From Gyrodactylus bullatarudis (lineage: Eukaryota; Platyhelminthes; Monogenea; Gyrodactylidea; Gyrodactylidae): a stretch of 64,000 nucleotides of DNA. The notes beneath the pieces are model-generated. The model had not been told where the DNA came from. It did no database searches and was given only the letters and a program-made list of their open reading frames with translations. Location of the stretch: positions 237,370 through 301,369 of the forward strand of contig SSNU01000067.1 of NCBI GenBank assembly GCA_012064415.1. Direction: 5' to 3'. Numbering within the stretch: position 1 is the stretch's first letter; every line of letters begins with the position of its first letter. The position numbers were made by a program, and so were the translations under genes. Of this stretch, positions 25,755 through 36,995 are shown one piece after another.

Positions 25755-26050
25755 AAGCTAATTGACATGAAGTTGAGAATTTACTATTATTACAAAAAAC
25801 TCGATATTTTCTTCGTTCAATGTTGATCCCAAAGATCTGCATTTAACTGCTTCGAATCATCGGAATCGATAAAAATATTCAGCTCAAAAGTTGAAAAAGT
25901 AGAGATTTGGTGCATTTTGAAATTCGAAAAACGGGCTAATTTTGTTCAGATTTATTTTTTTTCGGAATTTCTTCGAATATCCACATCTTATTATCTCATT
26001 CCATTTTAGAATTCAAAAAATTATTTTTTTCTTTGAATGCGGAATCAATA
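25755..26050. repeat. Deleted foldback-element copy
   Basis: The left end (AAGCTAATTGACATGAAG after TA at 25753-25754) runs for about 60 bp and then jumps directly into the right arm. The right end is missing. It is an internal-deletion derivative of the 11887-12606 type. Confidence 0.7.
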
Positions 26051-26099
26051 GAACGTAAGAAATATTTTTTCAAACAACTATGAATTTACTCGGAATTAA

Positions 26100-26330
26100 T
26101 AATTACCGAGGATAGCTTTGAAGCGATTAAATATTCGAATTCTACACTGTAGAATCTACAGGTATGATTACTCGATAAGAGTTATCTTACTTTGCATCTA
26201 TGACATTGGGAAATAGGTTTTCAAAACAGCGTTTTAAACAAAATTAAATATAAATTTTCCCAATGTAAGAGGAAAAAATTAACTTTCTTTGAAGAAATAC
26301 AGCACTAGTTTGACGAGTAGTGGTTCAAAG
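26100..26330. repeat. Diverged piggyBac-type MITE copy
   Basis: Inverse complement of blocks of 20074-20443, including GATTACTCGATAAGAGTTAT and GTTTTAAACAAAA. The ends are not clean. Confidence 0.55.
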
Positions 26331-26520
26331 TTTGAAAAAATCGGATTTTGGCGCCAAATCAAAATTTGAAAAGTGACTATATTTTTCATCATAATTTTTT
26401 CATAGAATTTTTTCTTCAAATTGTAAAAGTGGGCAACATGGGTAGGATTCCAAAGAATCTTTTAAAAAATCGAGGTTTTCGTAAAAATCATAGATTCCCA
26501 ACTTGATATCAATTAGTTTT
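26310..26520. repeat. Half foldback element
   Basis: This matches the right arm of 39057-39792 (TTTGGCGCCAAATC, then CATAGATTCCCAACTTGATA). The left arm is absent. Confidence 0.6.
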
Positions 26521-26529
26521 AATTCCCAT

Positions 26530-27770
26530 TATCTTATCTGCCAAGGTTTTGAATCAACTTGTCGCTTGATTTACGATGGGTCATAATTTTATGCTGCATT
26601 GCAGGAGAAGAAGAGAAATAGTTTATGTTTAATTCCCATCTTTTCAAATAGTCCATGCATTACGAAACCATTGAATATAGGTTGTACAGCCTGTATATGA
26701 GAGATATAAAAAAGAGGGTTTTGTGCAATAAAATTTCAGGATAGCTCATCATATATCCTAGGAACACTCAGTATTGTATTCGAAATAAATGGCTCGAAAT
26801 TGTTTAATTGCCCTATATTTTTTTCTCCAAAGAGACAAAAATACATAAATTTAGATAAATTTTAACACCAGTTCCTGGTGGACTGCATCTAAATGATGAA
26901 TAGGCTTTCTGATTGCTAGAATTTCTTTGCCTATCTTGATTGGTTTTCCTCTCTCGAAATAAACAATTGGCTTAGTTACTTTAACATTTCAAAAGAGTGG
27001 AACCAAAATATGAATTAAATTTTAGGGTTCCTCAAATTCAATGTAAAAAAGTAACCAAAACAAAGTAAATATTTTATAGGAACTCTGCTTTCCTTTGGGC
27101 TCTAAGGGGTTAATCAGTATAATAAATCTCCGAAGAATCCTGTGTATTTTGAGAATATATGTGAGAATTTTGTAAAATTCAAGTCCTCATCAACTAGATT
27201 ACAATAATATTGTACTTAGGTAAAAAAGGTAATTTCTGCATGATTAAGATTACACTATTTCTAGCTAGGTCAGATGAAAGATTCTATTTGATATTATTGA
27301 TTTAATAAGTCTGACAAGAGGACCAATCACATAGAAGGAATTTATCACTCAGAAAATGAAAGATATTTTATCTTTGTAAGAAAAAGGTCTTGAAGGTAAT
27401 TTAACTTAATTAGAAAAAAATGAAATTGAATTTAATTCGATAAATAGTACACACTGATTTACATGGAAATATGGTTTGAGTAATCCCTTTTCTTTTCTGT
27501 ATCTTGAGTAAGAGGATTGATTAAACTCAAAATTCGTATAATCTTAGCTAAAAATCAATCAAAAAACTTTTTTAAATATTGAAATAATAACTTGTCAATA
27601 TTATAGAGCAGAAAAAAACAAAAATATTTCTACTTTTCAGAAAATCAAAACTGATGAAGACACTGTCAAAGCCTTAAAGAGACCTTTTTGCTAGACTTTC
27701 TTCAATGATAAGTTTTACGCTTTTATTTCATACTGATGAACCTTTGAGCAAAAATATGTCCTTTTGTTAC
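26530..27770. other. Intergenic, no gene recognised
   Basis: No coding or RNA signal was recognised. Confidence 0.5.
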
Positions 27771-27774
27771 TTTT

Positions 27775-28010
27775 CCTACTTATCGCTGAACAATGTTCAA
27801 TGCCTTGATCAAACATTAATGTTTTTATCGAGAAAAACAAATTTTTGAAAATCAAAATGAAAAATAATTAAAATCAACATGTGAAAAAAAGACTTTCTTT
27901 TTAGTATAAACCTTAACTTTATTCAAAATGTTGCTAAAACTATTCAAAAATCTTAATTCTATCATTTCTCGTAATAAAATTCATTGAAAAAAAATTATTG
28001 AACATACTCG
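27775..28010. repeat. Partial copy of the 61.2-kb MITE
   Basis: Shares GAACAATGTTC, TTTTTGAAAATCAAAATG, TTCAAAATGTTGC and AAAATTCATTGAAAAAA in order with 37327-37765 and 61186-61642. The middle is deleted. Confidence 0.6.
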
Positions 28011-30830
28011 TAAACATAGTTTTATCGGGAAAAATGAAAGCTTTTTGAACTTCTAAACTAGAGCTGATAGTTTTAAATGTACAGTAAATGTTTTATAGAG
28101 AGATTTTATTAGATTACTTTTACATCAAAGAAGAAAAGTGACCATGAAGATATGAAAAAGTATAAATAAATATGAAGAATGCCTAAAGGAAGTAATGATA
28201 ACACTACCGTCTAGTTCAGGGCTAAATGGTTATAAATGAGAAACCTTGTCAAGTCCCAGTAATTATTTATTGAGAAAATTTTCAAGATTGTCTATAAAGT
28301 CAACATTAATCATGTTAGAAATATTCCAATCATTCAAGAAAAGAAATAAGAATAATTTTTTATTTTACCATGACGAAATATGTCTGAGAGAAATCTAGGA
28401 ACCTATTCAACTCTAGTCAGAGAGAAAGAGAGAAATATATGTCTGAGTTTACTCCTTATTGATTGAAGATTATTTTTAAAACAGCCATTAAAATACAAAG
28501 AAGATTTTATAGAGAAGATTGAACCTTGTGACAAGAGGTCACTTGTTATATCAAAAGAAGAAAATGGTTTCATCAAAATCACTACTGGTTTGATTACTAA
28601 ATACAAATGATGGATTGAAAATATTCATGGTATATTATTCCTGACGTATTATTGTTATGAAAGTCAAGTAGATAAATTTTTTCATTTTATTTTCTAATTG
28701 TATTTTTACTTCACTCCATATTTGTTCCGATATTTTTTATGCTTCTGTTATAACTTGCTTAAGTATGGATAGTAATATCTATTTAGAATTATTGACTGCC
28801 AATAAATGAAATCAAATTAGGCTGGTTTTTACAATACTGAAAAAATGCAGTACACACGCACGCGGTATTGAACAATGAAATTGATTCGGGTAAGACATCC
28901 CTGGTTTTATATCCATATATGGACATGGTAAATATACATTCCACATAGACGATGTATTGACCAATGAATTCATAGTAGATACATGTAGACGTTTTAACCA
29001 GTCAGAGGGCGAGTAATATAATTTTCATTGAATTATCGAATAAAAATTGATTGATTTTCAACATTTTTTTCTAAAAAGTAACATCGAGTAGCAAAAGTAG
29101 CGAATTTGGTCCTCTACTTAAGTTATGACCAATATTCATAAAAGATAGAATAAATTTCGATTTTAACAGGTCTAGAAACAATTTTATTCAGATCTAATCG
29201 TGAGTTCTGTGACTTTAGTAGAAGAAATGAAGTGAATTCAAGTTAATGCAATTTAAATTTAAAAACATTAATAAACTTTTTTTTCATTTTAAAAATTTCG
29301 TTCAAGACTGTTTTTATAGATCACCTCAAAAATTACAAATAAAATGCATGATGATTTCTAACAAGGTAACAAAAGCGAAAGTAACAGAATGGAAAATAAC
29401 TAGTTTGAAGATATTCTCAGACAATAGAAAGAGATTGCATAAAAATCTTTTAACAATGTGTGTGAGATATATGATGTATTTAGACCTGACAAATACAGCT
29501 TTCTTTCATGAGGTAGGCAAGGTTAGAATCAATAGAACCAGCATTTGTATTAAAGTACCTTCAAATTCTATAGTGACAGATTAAGGGACAGATTTTTATC
29601 ATTAACAAAATCTCAGAGATGAGGTCAAATCAAAGAATATCGATTGTTGTTCAAGATTAATTAATTGCTTTTTTCATTTATTGAGATTAGATCTTTACCA
29701 AGTAAATCTAGAATCTTTTTTCAGTTTTATCCCAATCTTGGATTACTAAGCCTCTCCGTAAACCAATATCTACTATAATAGAGTAGTTCAAATTAAACCA
29801 GAGAAAAGTATACAATTATGACACGAAAACGTGAGAAAAGAAATCTTCTACCGAAAGAAAATATATCGATTAGACAATTCCATATTTGGAATCTACAGAC
29901 ATGGTCTACAAGTGTACAAAAAGAGTATTCTTTTTTTTTGCACAAAGTTTTCAGAATAGCCTTTTCTCAATTTTTTCACTATTCCATTGAAAATTTGAAA
30001 AAATATTATTTTCGGTCAACTTTTCATTAAGAAATGAACGTTTAGTGGTTTAATGTATCGTATTTCTTATTGCTAAATTATTATTATAAAAGGAAATTAA
30101 TCAAGAGAAAGAAATTTGAGTAATCAGACAAAGTTAAATAAGAAAAGGATCGAGAGACATGTGTGAGGAAAATTGAGTGGAATTCCTATGGCTGAATAAA
30201 ATATTTAATGGCAACTACAAGCTTAAATCAAGCTGAAAAATGTATCAAATTGAAATGATGATAGACTTATCTCCAGTTTATTTGGTATTCAAAAACTTTC
30301 CCCTTTATATGAATGCCGTGCTTATCATCCTTATTAGTGTTTGAGAAATTCCTTTAATAATATCGTATCAGAATAAATGTCATGGAAAATATGAATAATG
30401 TGATGGATACCAGCAGAATAAAGAGCTTGCTTCCTAATTCAAACTAATCCTTCTGTCATCCCATCATGGTTTAATAATATGAATTTAGGGTTGATTAATT
30501 TTTTGTTTTTATGAAAAGCCATCCAACTCTAACATGGTTTAGGTGGTGAGAGAGATTCAGCCAAATATTTGGTTTTCATTCAAATTGACTGGGTAAAAAC
30601 CTAGAGAAAATCTGTCGCAAGAGAAAAGGTGGTATAAAGACTAAATTAGAAAGAATTCAGGATTGTATTACGATAAATGCATGAGAATTGACAAATTTGA
30701 AAGAAAATCAAATAATTTATTTTGACAAATACCTACTTTAAAGTATATTGACATTTTCAAAATAAAAATAGTAAATCACTGACAATTGATTAAAAATACA
30801 TTTGACTATGGAATCAGAGATCTGGATCAT
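28010..30830. other. Intergenic, no gene recognised
   Basis: Two moderate reading frames (29246-29584 and 29818-30030, plus) have no recognisable domain, and their composition follows the AT bias. No terminal repeats or RNA genes were seen. The downstream side of ADH5 begins at its right edge. Confidence 0.5.
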
Positions 30831-30832
30831 AT

Positions 30833-33195
30833 CTAATGCACTGAATCTTCCTCAAAAAGACTAATCATTGTGCGTACACTAAAATGAAAAAAAATATAAA
30901 TTTTAAAATCATCGAGTAATTCAATAAAAATATAATACAATTTTTATTCATCCTACCTCTACCTGAGATGTTGTGAACAAGTTTTACCCTGTTTAGAGAA
31001 TAATAATGAGGAACTTTCATAAAGAAACGTTAATATGATATTCATCATTGATAATTTTATGAAAAAGAATTGATGAGACCTGGGCAAATATTTCTCTTAT
31101 TCTTTTTATCAAATAACCAAGAATGAATATCTCCATGGGACGTTTGGACGTTTAATATACGTGAACATTAAAATATGATAGTTAGGGCAGTAACTTTGCT
31201 AATTTTGCTATTTTGGATATGATGGATAGAATTTTAATACGAGTTAGCCACTATTTTCCTCTTCTACGCCTTATGATATTCGAGATAATTTTGCTAATTT
31301 TTTGCTATTAAGATATGCATTTTCAGCAAGCCTACGATAGATGATGCTTAGACTTGAACTTCTTCTTTTTTATTGGAAGAAATCATAAAAAAAAAAAGTT
31401 CAAAAAAACTATTCTTATAATCTTCAACTACCCTGGCCTATGTGAGCTTTTTCACTTTTCTCTCCACTGTTGCTACTTATTGGAGAGTTTTGGTGTTTTT
31501 TTAGCTCACATTATATTCTGATTTTCTTTGACTTTTACTATTTCTTTCATAATTTGTAAATTATTATCTTCAATGAAATCTTAACTTGTATCATTTTTAA
31601 GTATTGCCACTGATGATGCTTTGTGAAATGTAAATATGGCTTTAATATAATCTTCTTTCTAATTTTCCAAAAAAATCATAATAAGACTTTGAGAATCTTT
31701 TCTATGTGAAAAGAGTTTTCTCAAGGATGAAATATTTTAGTCAGAAACTAAGAATTTCAAACAAGAAAATAAAAAAATATTTCATATTTTATGGAAATAG
31801 AAGTTGAATAAATTTGATACTTTTATGAAGAAATTTTTTGCAAGATATCGCAAAAATTTTGCTATAGTTTTGCTTAAAATACTAACATTTTTGCTAATTT
31901 TTCTGAGAAATATGCTTTCTGAGTTACTAATGATAGTCAATTGAATTTGGAATTTAATCTTGTATCATATTGTTACTTTCAAGTAGAAATGTTATTAATA
32001 ATAGTAAAATTATTTGTGACTACTATTTTCATTGAAAAATTAATTTTAATTGCAGTAATATGATAAAATTCAGAAGAAGAATTAAGTAGGATTTAACTCA
32101 CCTAGTACCTTGGCTCAATTTATCAAAGGCTTCGTTAATTTTTGAAAGTGGCAATCTCACAGTAATCATGGAGTCAACATCAATTTCTTTTGTTGTGCAT
32201 TTTTCAACTAAAGAGGGGACACTATCTTTAGATTTGTAGCCGCCAAATGCACATCCTTTCCAAACACGACCTGTGACCAATTGAAAGGGACGAGTTGATA
32301 TTTCCTCGAGACCAGGGGCAACACCGATAATAGTTGAGACTCCCCAGCCTTTATGAGCAGATTCAAGAGCGTCACGCATCAATTGAGTGTTACCGACACA
32401 TTCAAATGTATAATCAGCTCCGCCATCGGTCAACCTGATGACCTCATCTTTGACATTACCACTAAACTGACTTGGAATTATTGTGTGAGTAGCACCAAAC
32501 TTTTTGGCCAGCTCCAACTTCCAATCACACATGTCAATTGCAATTATAGTCTTTGCCTTTAATGATCTACAGCCCATGATGACACTTAGGCCAAGACAGC
32601 CACAACCCCAAATAGCACAAGTGCTTCCCTCTGAAACCTGAGCTGTATTGATTGCAGCACCATATCCTGTTGTTATCCCACACCCAAATAGGCCGACCTT
32701 ATCCAGAGCAGAGTTCTTATCAATTTTCACAAGAGAAATATCAGAAACCACAGTGTATTGGCTGAAACAACTGGTGCCCATGTAGTGGAATATATCTTTG
32801 CCTTTACAATGAAAACGAACTGTCTCATCAGGCATTAAACCTTGTCCTTGAGTTGTACGAATTTTTGAGCAGAGATTTGTCTTTTTGCTTAAGCAAAACT
32901 TGCACTCATTACACTGTGGAATGTAACAAGGAATGACAAAATCACCAACAGAGAAACCTTGAACATCTGGTCCTATACTTTCGACAATACCAGCTCCTTC
33001 ATGACCGAGAATTACAGGAAATTTGCCTTCGTTGTCTTTTCCTGACAAGGTAGTGTAATCAGTGTGACAAACACCTGTGTGGAGAATCTTGATACGAACC
33101 TCATGAGACTTTGGAGGATCAACTTCTACATCTTCAATTGATAAAGGAGATCCAGGACTCCAAGCAATAGCAGCCTTGCATCTAATTACACTCAT
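30833..33195 (-). CDS. ADH5: Class III alcohol dehydrogenase (S-(hydroxymethyl)glutathione dehydrogenase)
   Basis: Oxidises the glutathione adduct of formaldehyde with NAD+, and also reduces S-nitrosoglutathione; a cytosolic zinc enzyme. Two exons on the minus strand: 33195-32102 (ATG to phase 2) and 30878-30833. The donor is AG|GTGAGT and the acceptor CATTTTAG. The joined frame gives 379 residues, close to the family's usual length. Visible: catalytic zinc ligands C43, H65 and C172; structural zinc C95, C98, C101 and C109; R113 in KIRTTQG, the arginine characteristic of class III; Rossmann GxGxxG at 197-202. Without the second exon the protein would stop nine residues after EAFDK and lose the conserved SxRTx C-terminus, which the 46-bp exon restores (SVRTMI). 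The 1.2-kb intron holds a solo Penelope-like 3' end (31410-31660). Its ATG is 80 bp from that of PLPBP on the other strand. Assignment is firm; the small last exon is slightly less sure. Confidence 0.95.
31410..31660 (+). repeat. Penelope-like element 3' end in ADH5 intron
   Basis: The segment begins with the last codons of the PLE protein (TATAATCTTCAACTACC) and continues through the shared 3' untranslated region to about GGCTTTAATATA. It carries ACTGATGATGCTTTGTGAAA (about 31609-31628), which resembles a hammerhead core but lacks a pairing stem II. It is inserted antisense to ADH5. Confidence 0.75.
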
Positions 33196-33275
33196 TACTG
33201 TTCTTTAGTGGTATAATTTTGGAAGAAATATTAGTTTAAACAAATCAGTTCAAACATAACTGCTAGTTTTACCAA
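33196..33275. promoter_or_regulatory. Bidirectional intergenic region ADH5/PLPBP
   Basis: Only 80 bp separate the divergent ATGs of ADH5 (minus) and PLPBP (plus), so both 5' untranslated regions and any core promoter must lie here or overlap the neighbouring gene, unless 5' ends are trans-spliced. A TATAATTTT stretch lies at about 33210-33218. Its role is inferred from position only. Confidence 0.55.
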
Positions 33276-34735
33276 ATGTTGAAAACAAATTTCGAGAAAG
33301 TATCCCAAACAATTTTGAAGGCATCTCAACAAGTAAGCTCTTTTCAGTTATTTTAAATGAATTACTAGGTTAATAAAAATGTAACACTTGTGGCTGTCTC
33401 GAAAACAAAAAGTATTGATGACATTATAGAAGTTTATAATGTCGGGCAACGTGTTTTTGGTGAAAATTATGTCAGTTAATGCTTGGTAATTAATCAATAT
33501 AGGTGCAAGAACTCATCCAGAAGAGTAATGACCAATTGGTAAGACTTTAATTTGAGAATATTTTTCTAGATTTTGGTCAAATGTCCTGATATTGAATGGC
33601 ATTTCATTGGGAATATTCAATCCAACAAATGCAAAGCCCTTACCAGTAAGTAAGAGTTGTTCAAGTTTCCTTTATAAAAATTATCCTAACCTATTATATA
33701 GCCATTCCGAATTTAAAATGTATCCAGAGTGTGGGTAGTATTGAGATTGCTAAAAAGTTGAATTCTAACTTCTCATCTGTCAATAAGGAGGTAAACGTAT
33801 TTATTCAAGTCAATACCAGCGGAGAAAATCAAAAGGGTGGCATTGAACTCCAAGAAGTTGTAAAAATGTACGAGAGTTTTCCTACTCAGTATCCAAATCT
33901 AAAATTGCAAGGTCTTATGACAATCGGAGCCTATGGTTATGATACTTCAAAGGGAACGAATCCAGACTTCCAAAGTTTAGTTAATTGTAGAAAAAGTGTC
34001 TCAGATTCTCTGGGAATTCCAATTGATAGTATTAAACTAAGCATGGGGATGTCATCTGATTATTTACAGGCTGTAAGTATCAAATTATTCCAATTTTAGA
34101 ATATTTATTGACTAATTTTTTATAAAATTCGTTCACGCTATTAGAAAGTAAATATTTAATAATTTCACGAATACCTTGATTTTGTAATTTTAATTTACTT
34201 AACTTTTTAGTTATCCCTTGTAGTACATGCCAAAGTTAATTTTTAAAATTTATTAAAATTACATAAGAATAGAAAATATTTAAATAAATTGGATCTAACT
34301 CTATATAATCTTGTTTCTTAGATGAGATTATATAACTTATTTTCTAATAATGCAATTGGGGATCTCATTCCTCCAAGATGTTTAAGAAGAACACGTTACT
34401 AAGATATTTTTCCAATTTTTTGCTAGTAAAATTTATCCATTAAGATAAATAAAAGATATTCTAATAACATTTTCAATATAATGTAATTTCTCATAGTAAA
34501 ACTACGCATGAATCTGATTGTTTGATTTGTTTCAATATAAAAATTATCACATCAGAATAATAAAATCATTTCTGTATGAATTTTATAATACGTACTTGAG
34601 GGATTTAGATTTGAAACCTATGAATGTGCAAAACAATAATCTAATCTATTTCATAAAAATGACTCATTTACCATTTAGATAATCCTTGGATCTGATGTTG
34701 TCCGCGTGGGAAGCAGCATATTCGGTGAAAGATGA
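33276..34735 (+). CDS. PLPBP: Pyridoxal phosphate homeostasis protein (YggS/PROSC family)
   Basis: Binds pyridoxal 5'-phosphate and is thought to deliver or buffer it for vitamin B6 enzymes, in cytosol and mitochondria. Six exons: 33276-33332, 33369-33470, 33503-33538, 33570-33645, 33702-34072 and 34679-34735. They join to an exact frame of 232 residues plus stop, the usual family size. The PLP lysine is K31 in AVSKTK. Further family motifs are FGENY, WHFIGNIQSNK, VNTSGENQKGG, LQGLMTIG, LSMGMSSDY and the C-terminal VRVGSSIFGER. The first three introns are 36, 32 and 31 bp, the fourth 56 bp and the last 606 bp. Intron 2 uses a GTCAGT donor. A possible poly(A) signal (34764-34769) lies 29 bp after the stop, in the short gap before COX17. 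Assignment is firm. Confidence 0.95.
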
Positions 34736-34763
34736 GAAAAAATGATTACGAAACCTTCATCTA

Positions 34764-34769
34764 AATAAA
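34764..34769 (+). terminator. Poly(A) signal AATAAA after PLPBP
   Basis: AATAAA 29 bp after the PLPBP stop, 91 bp before the COX17 splice acceptor. A T-rich tract follows (34797-34806). This order is what one sees between genes of a trans-spliced operon. Confidence 0.5.
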
Positions 34770-34859
34770 CTAACCTACTAAATTCATTCATTCTTGACTT
34801 TTTTTCAAACCCAAGGAAATTTAAGACTAATTAACCAATTTTTCTTCAAAAATTCCCAG

Positions 34860-35039
34860 GGCCAAACTGAGAAAAAAGTTGTCCGAGACAAGGATGGTAA
34901 CATATTAAAGCCATGCTGTTCCTGCCCTGAAACCAAGAAAATCCGTGATGAATGCATTGTTAACAATGGCGAGGAGAATTGCAAGAAGGAAATTGAAGCC
35001 CACAAAAAATGCCTTCGTGATCTTGGATTTGATATATGA
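34860..35039 (+). CDS. COX17: Cytochrome c oxidase copper chaperone (5' end unresolved)
   Basis: Carries Cu(I) in the mitochondrial intermembrane space to SCO1/SCO2 and COX11 for assembly of complex IV. The exon encodes 59 residues to the stop. It has the copper-binding KPCCSC cluster and a complete twin CX9C fold ([11 protein letters not shown] and [11 protein letters not shown]), ending LGFDI as in other animals. The exon opens at a splice acceptor (TTCCCAG|GGC) and contains no ATG before the conserved region. Upstream, the frame meets a TAA at 34779-34781, and the whole gap 34736-34857 lacks any GT dinucleotide, so no canonical first exon can lie there. The start codon must come from a distant exon or a trans-spliced leader; a leader ending in ATG would join in frame (M-GQTEKK). 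A poly(A) signal is at 35099-35104. Confidence 0.93.
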   Translation, partial: GQTEKKVVRDKDGNILKPCCSCPETKKIRDECIVNNGEENCKKEIEAHKKCLRDLGFDI

Positions 35040-35109
35040 AACTTCAATGGCAACATCGGTATCATAGATAGAATAGTCATCAATATTTTTTATTGAATAA
35101 TAAAAATTT

Positions 35110-35900
35110 CATTTTTTTCAAAATACTTTCCCTTTTAACATGAAAATATCATCTTTTTCAAAAGAAAAGAATAAAACTTGTACTCTTTTTCAAGGGTTCC
35201 CAGATGCCAACATGAAGATGATTCGTAAAATGGGTGAGTTGAAGAAAAAACATGTCATAGATTTAAAATTAAATCACTAAGGAGACTCATTTTTATTTTA
35301 ACCAATCAGATGGTTCCATCTTTGACCAATGAAATTTGGAATGCGTTTTTTTGCTTTGATCCGTTTTAGTCTAAATTTTTGATTAACGGGATTTTTTCTT
35401 TGCTTCTGAAAAGAATAAAATGGATGCGGTTATCAGTTCCATTTATAGTGTACACAAGAATCTTGAATTGTATTGCCTTGACTTCTATCTTATTACGATA
35501 AAAATATTCACGTAAATTTTTAAATACGTCCGAAAATCCACATAAATTCATAATTGGACTTCTATTTATCAATTGCCTGATTGATATCCCTTATACTCGT
35601 GAAGCTAAATCGTCTTGGAGTCAAATTAGGCTATCTCATCTGTCAATCTTGTCGATGCAGATGAATTTTACAGTATCTCTGATTTCTCTGATGTACAAAA
35701 TTTTAATAACTGTAACTTGTGATATATTGGATCAATGCAAAATATTGACAATGCATCTCAAGGCTATTTTAATTTTCTTCTCGTGTCTCATTCTAACAAA
35801 AAAATTTTCTGCTCCTCAAATTTTTATTCGTCTTAATTCAATTAAATGAACCCCTATAAAATAACCGCTTCATTCAATGACATCCTATTCGATTGCAAAA
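35110..35900. other. Spacer after COX17, no gene recognised
   Basis: A short dispersed block (CACGTAAATTTTTAAATACG and GTCCGAAAATCCAC, about 35505-35545) is shared with 16025-16065. The reading frame at 35649-35849 is hydrophobic but has no domain I recognise. Confidence 0.45.
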
Positions 35901-36764
35901 GTTTAAGAGACATTAAGATATTTTTTAGCCAAGAAGAGATTCCGAATCAAATTTAAATTTCCCATCAGAAATTGCTTATCAATTACACAGTCCAGCAAAA
36001 CATTTTATACTCATTGAGATAGTGACAGTATGCTAATCGGATCTAAATGAAAAGATTCTAAAAATTTTAAAAATTTCGAGAAATATTCGAATCTGTGTTC
36101 TATCGAGGTTTAGATCTTATTTTTGCTATAAATTTTTCACTATACATTACAATTCTAATCAGACAGAAAAATCGGCAGAAGATTTTCTACATTTCGTTGC
36201 CCCAAACATTCTATCTACCTATTCTGGTTTAAAAGCTATACTCGATAGTAGCAAAAGTGAAAATTTCAAATCTCTTTTTGAAGCTGTTAGGACGCAGGAG
36301 ATTTTCATTACATTGACATGTGTGAAAATAGGTGAATCTGTTTTAAAGATTGGGAAAAACGTCTTAAAAAATAATCAAAGTCAGTGAAAAAAATGGAATT
36401 TTTTATACTTTATTTTACAGGATTTCAATAAACTTTTTCACTGCTTTCTGATAAGAGTCAAAATTTCATTAGAAATCAACATTTTCGGTTATTTTTACTA
36501 AAAAATGTTTAAATATGAGAGATACTATCGAGCATAGCTTCTAAACCAGAAGAGGTAGCTCAAAAGTTTGACGCAACGAGTTGTAGAGAATTGTTTACAG
36601 ATTAGACAATTAACCTACTAGCAAAGTGTGGTCATTGGTAATTACTATATCCATGTGGACTCTAACTTGATGGAGATTGTCTTCTCACACCTAGATGTTA
36701 GAAATTCGGATAAGCAAGTGTCAATTCCATAAGAGAGTCGAATAATATTCAACTCACAGTGGCA

Positions 36765-36806
36765 GATGTAGACGCGTTTCGTCCTTATTAGGACTCGTCA
36801 GTACCG
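36765..36806 (-). ncRNA. Hammerhead ribozyme motif, minus strand
   Basis: On the minus strand: core CUGACGA, then stem II GUCC-loop UAAUAA-GGAC (four perfect pairs), then GAAA, then the palindrome ACGCGU containing a minimal stem III, then cleavage base C. Stem I pairs GUA just before the core with UAC just after the cut. All core positions expected for a type I hammerhead are present. The palindromic stem III suggests activity as a dimer, as described for some retrozymes and PLEs. Predicted cut is between 36771 and 36770 on the minus strand. Confidence 0.85.
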
Positions 36807-36882
36807 TATGGTGCTTATTTACAAAAAACCAGTGTGTAGGTGGTGTCAATACTATGGAAGTGTGGAGTAATAGGAGATGAAC

Positions 36883-36955
36883 GGGGGTTCTGGCCTAGTG
36901 GTTAGAAGCGTTGCCTCACAACTTTGAAGACCTGGGTTCGAATCCTGGCTATGGT
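36883..36955 (+). ncRNA. tRNA-like pol III promoter region (not a functional tRNA)
   Basis: A-box TGGCCTAGTGG (36891-36901) and B-box GGTTCGAATCC (36935-36945) are close to consensus and correctly spaced. The T arm pairs (CTGGG/CCTGG) and the D arm partly pairs. The two sides of the acceptor stem do not pair and the anticodon arm is irregular, so this is a tRNA-derived head of a SINE-like element. It leads directly into the plus-strand hammerhead. Confidence 0.8.
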
Positions 36956-36995
36956 GTACTGACGAGTCCTAATAATGACGAAACGCGTCTACATC
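36955..36995 (+). ncRNA. Hammerhead ribozyme motif, plus strand
   Basis: Same motif as on the opposite arm: GUA-CUGACGA, stem II GUCC/UGAC with one mismatch, GAAA, ACGCGU, cut after C36989, then UAC. It lies just downstream of the tRNA-like promoter, so a pol III transcript would carry it. Confidence 0.8.

Noticed and set aside
29246..29584. 112-codon plus-strand frame
   Set aside because: No recognisable domain, composition follows the AT bias, no flanking exons or conserved partners.
35649..35849. 66-codon hydrophobic frame after COX17
   Set aside because: Its hydrophobicity comes from T-rich DNA; no splice context or family resemblance.
36883..36955. Functional tRNA gene
   Set aside because: A and B boxes are good, but the acceptor stem does not pair and the anticodon arm is irregular. 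It is part of a repeated element.
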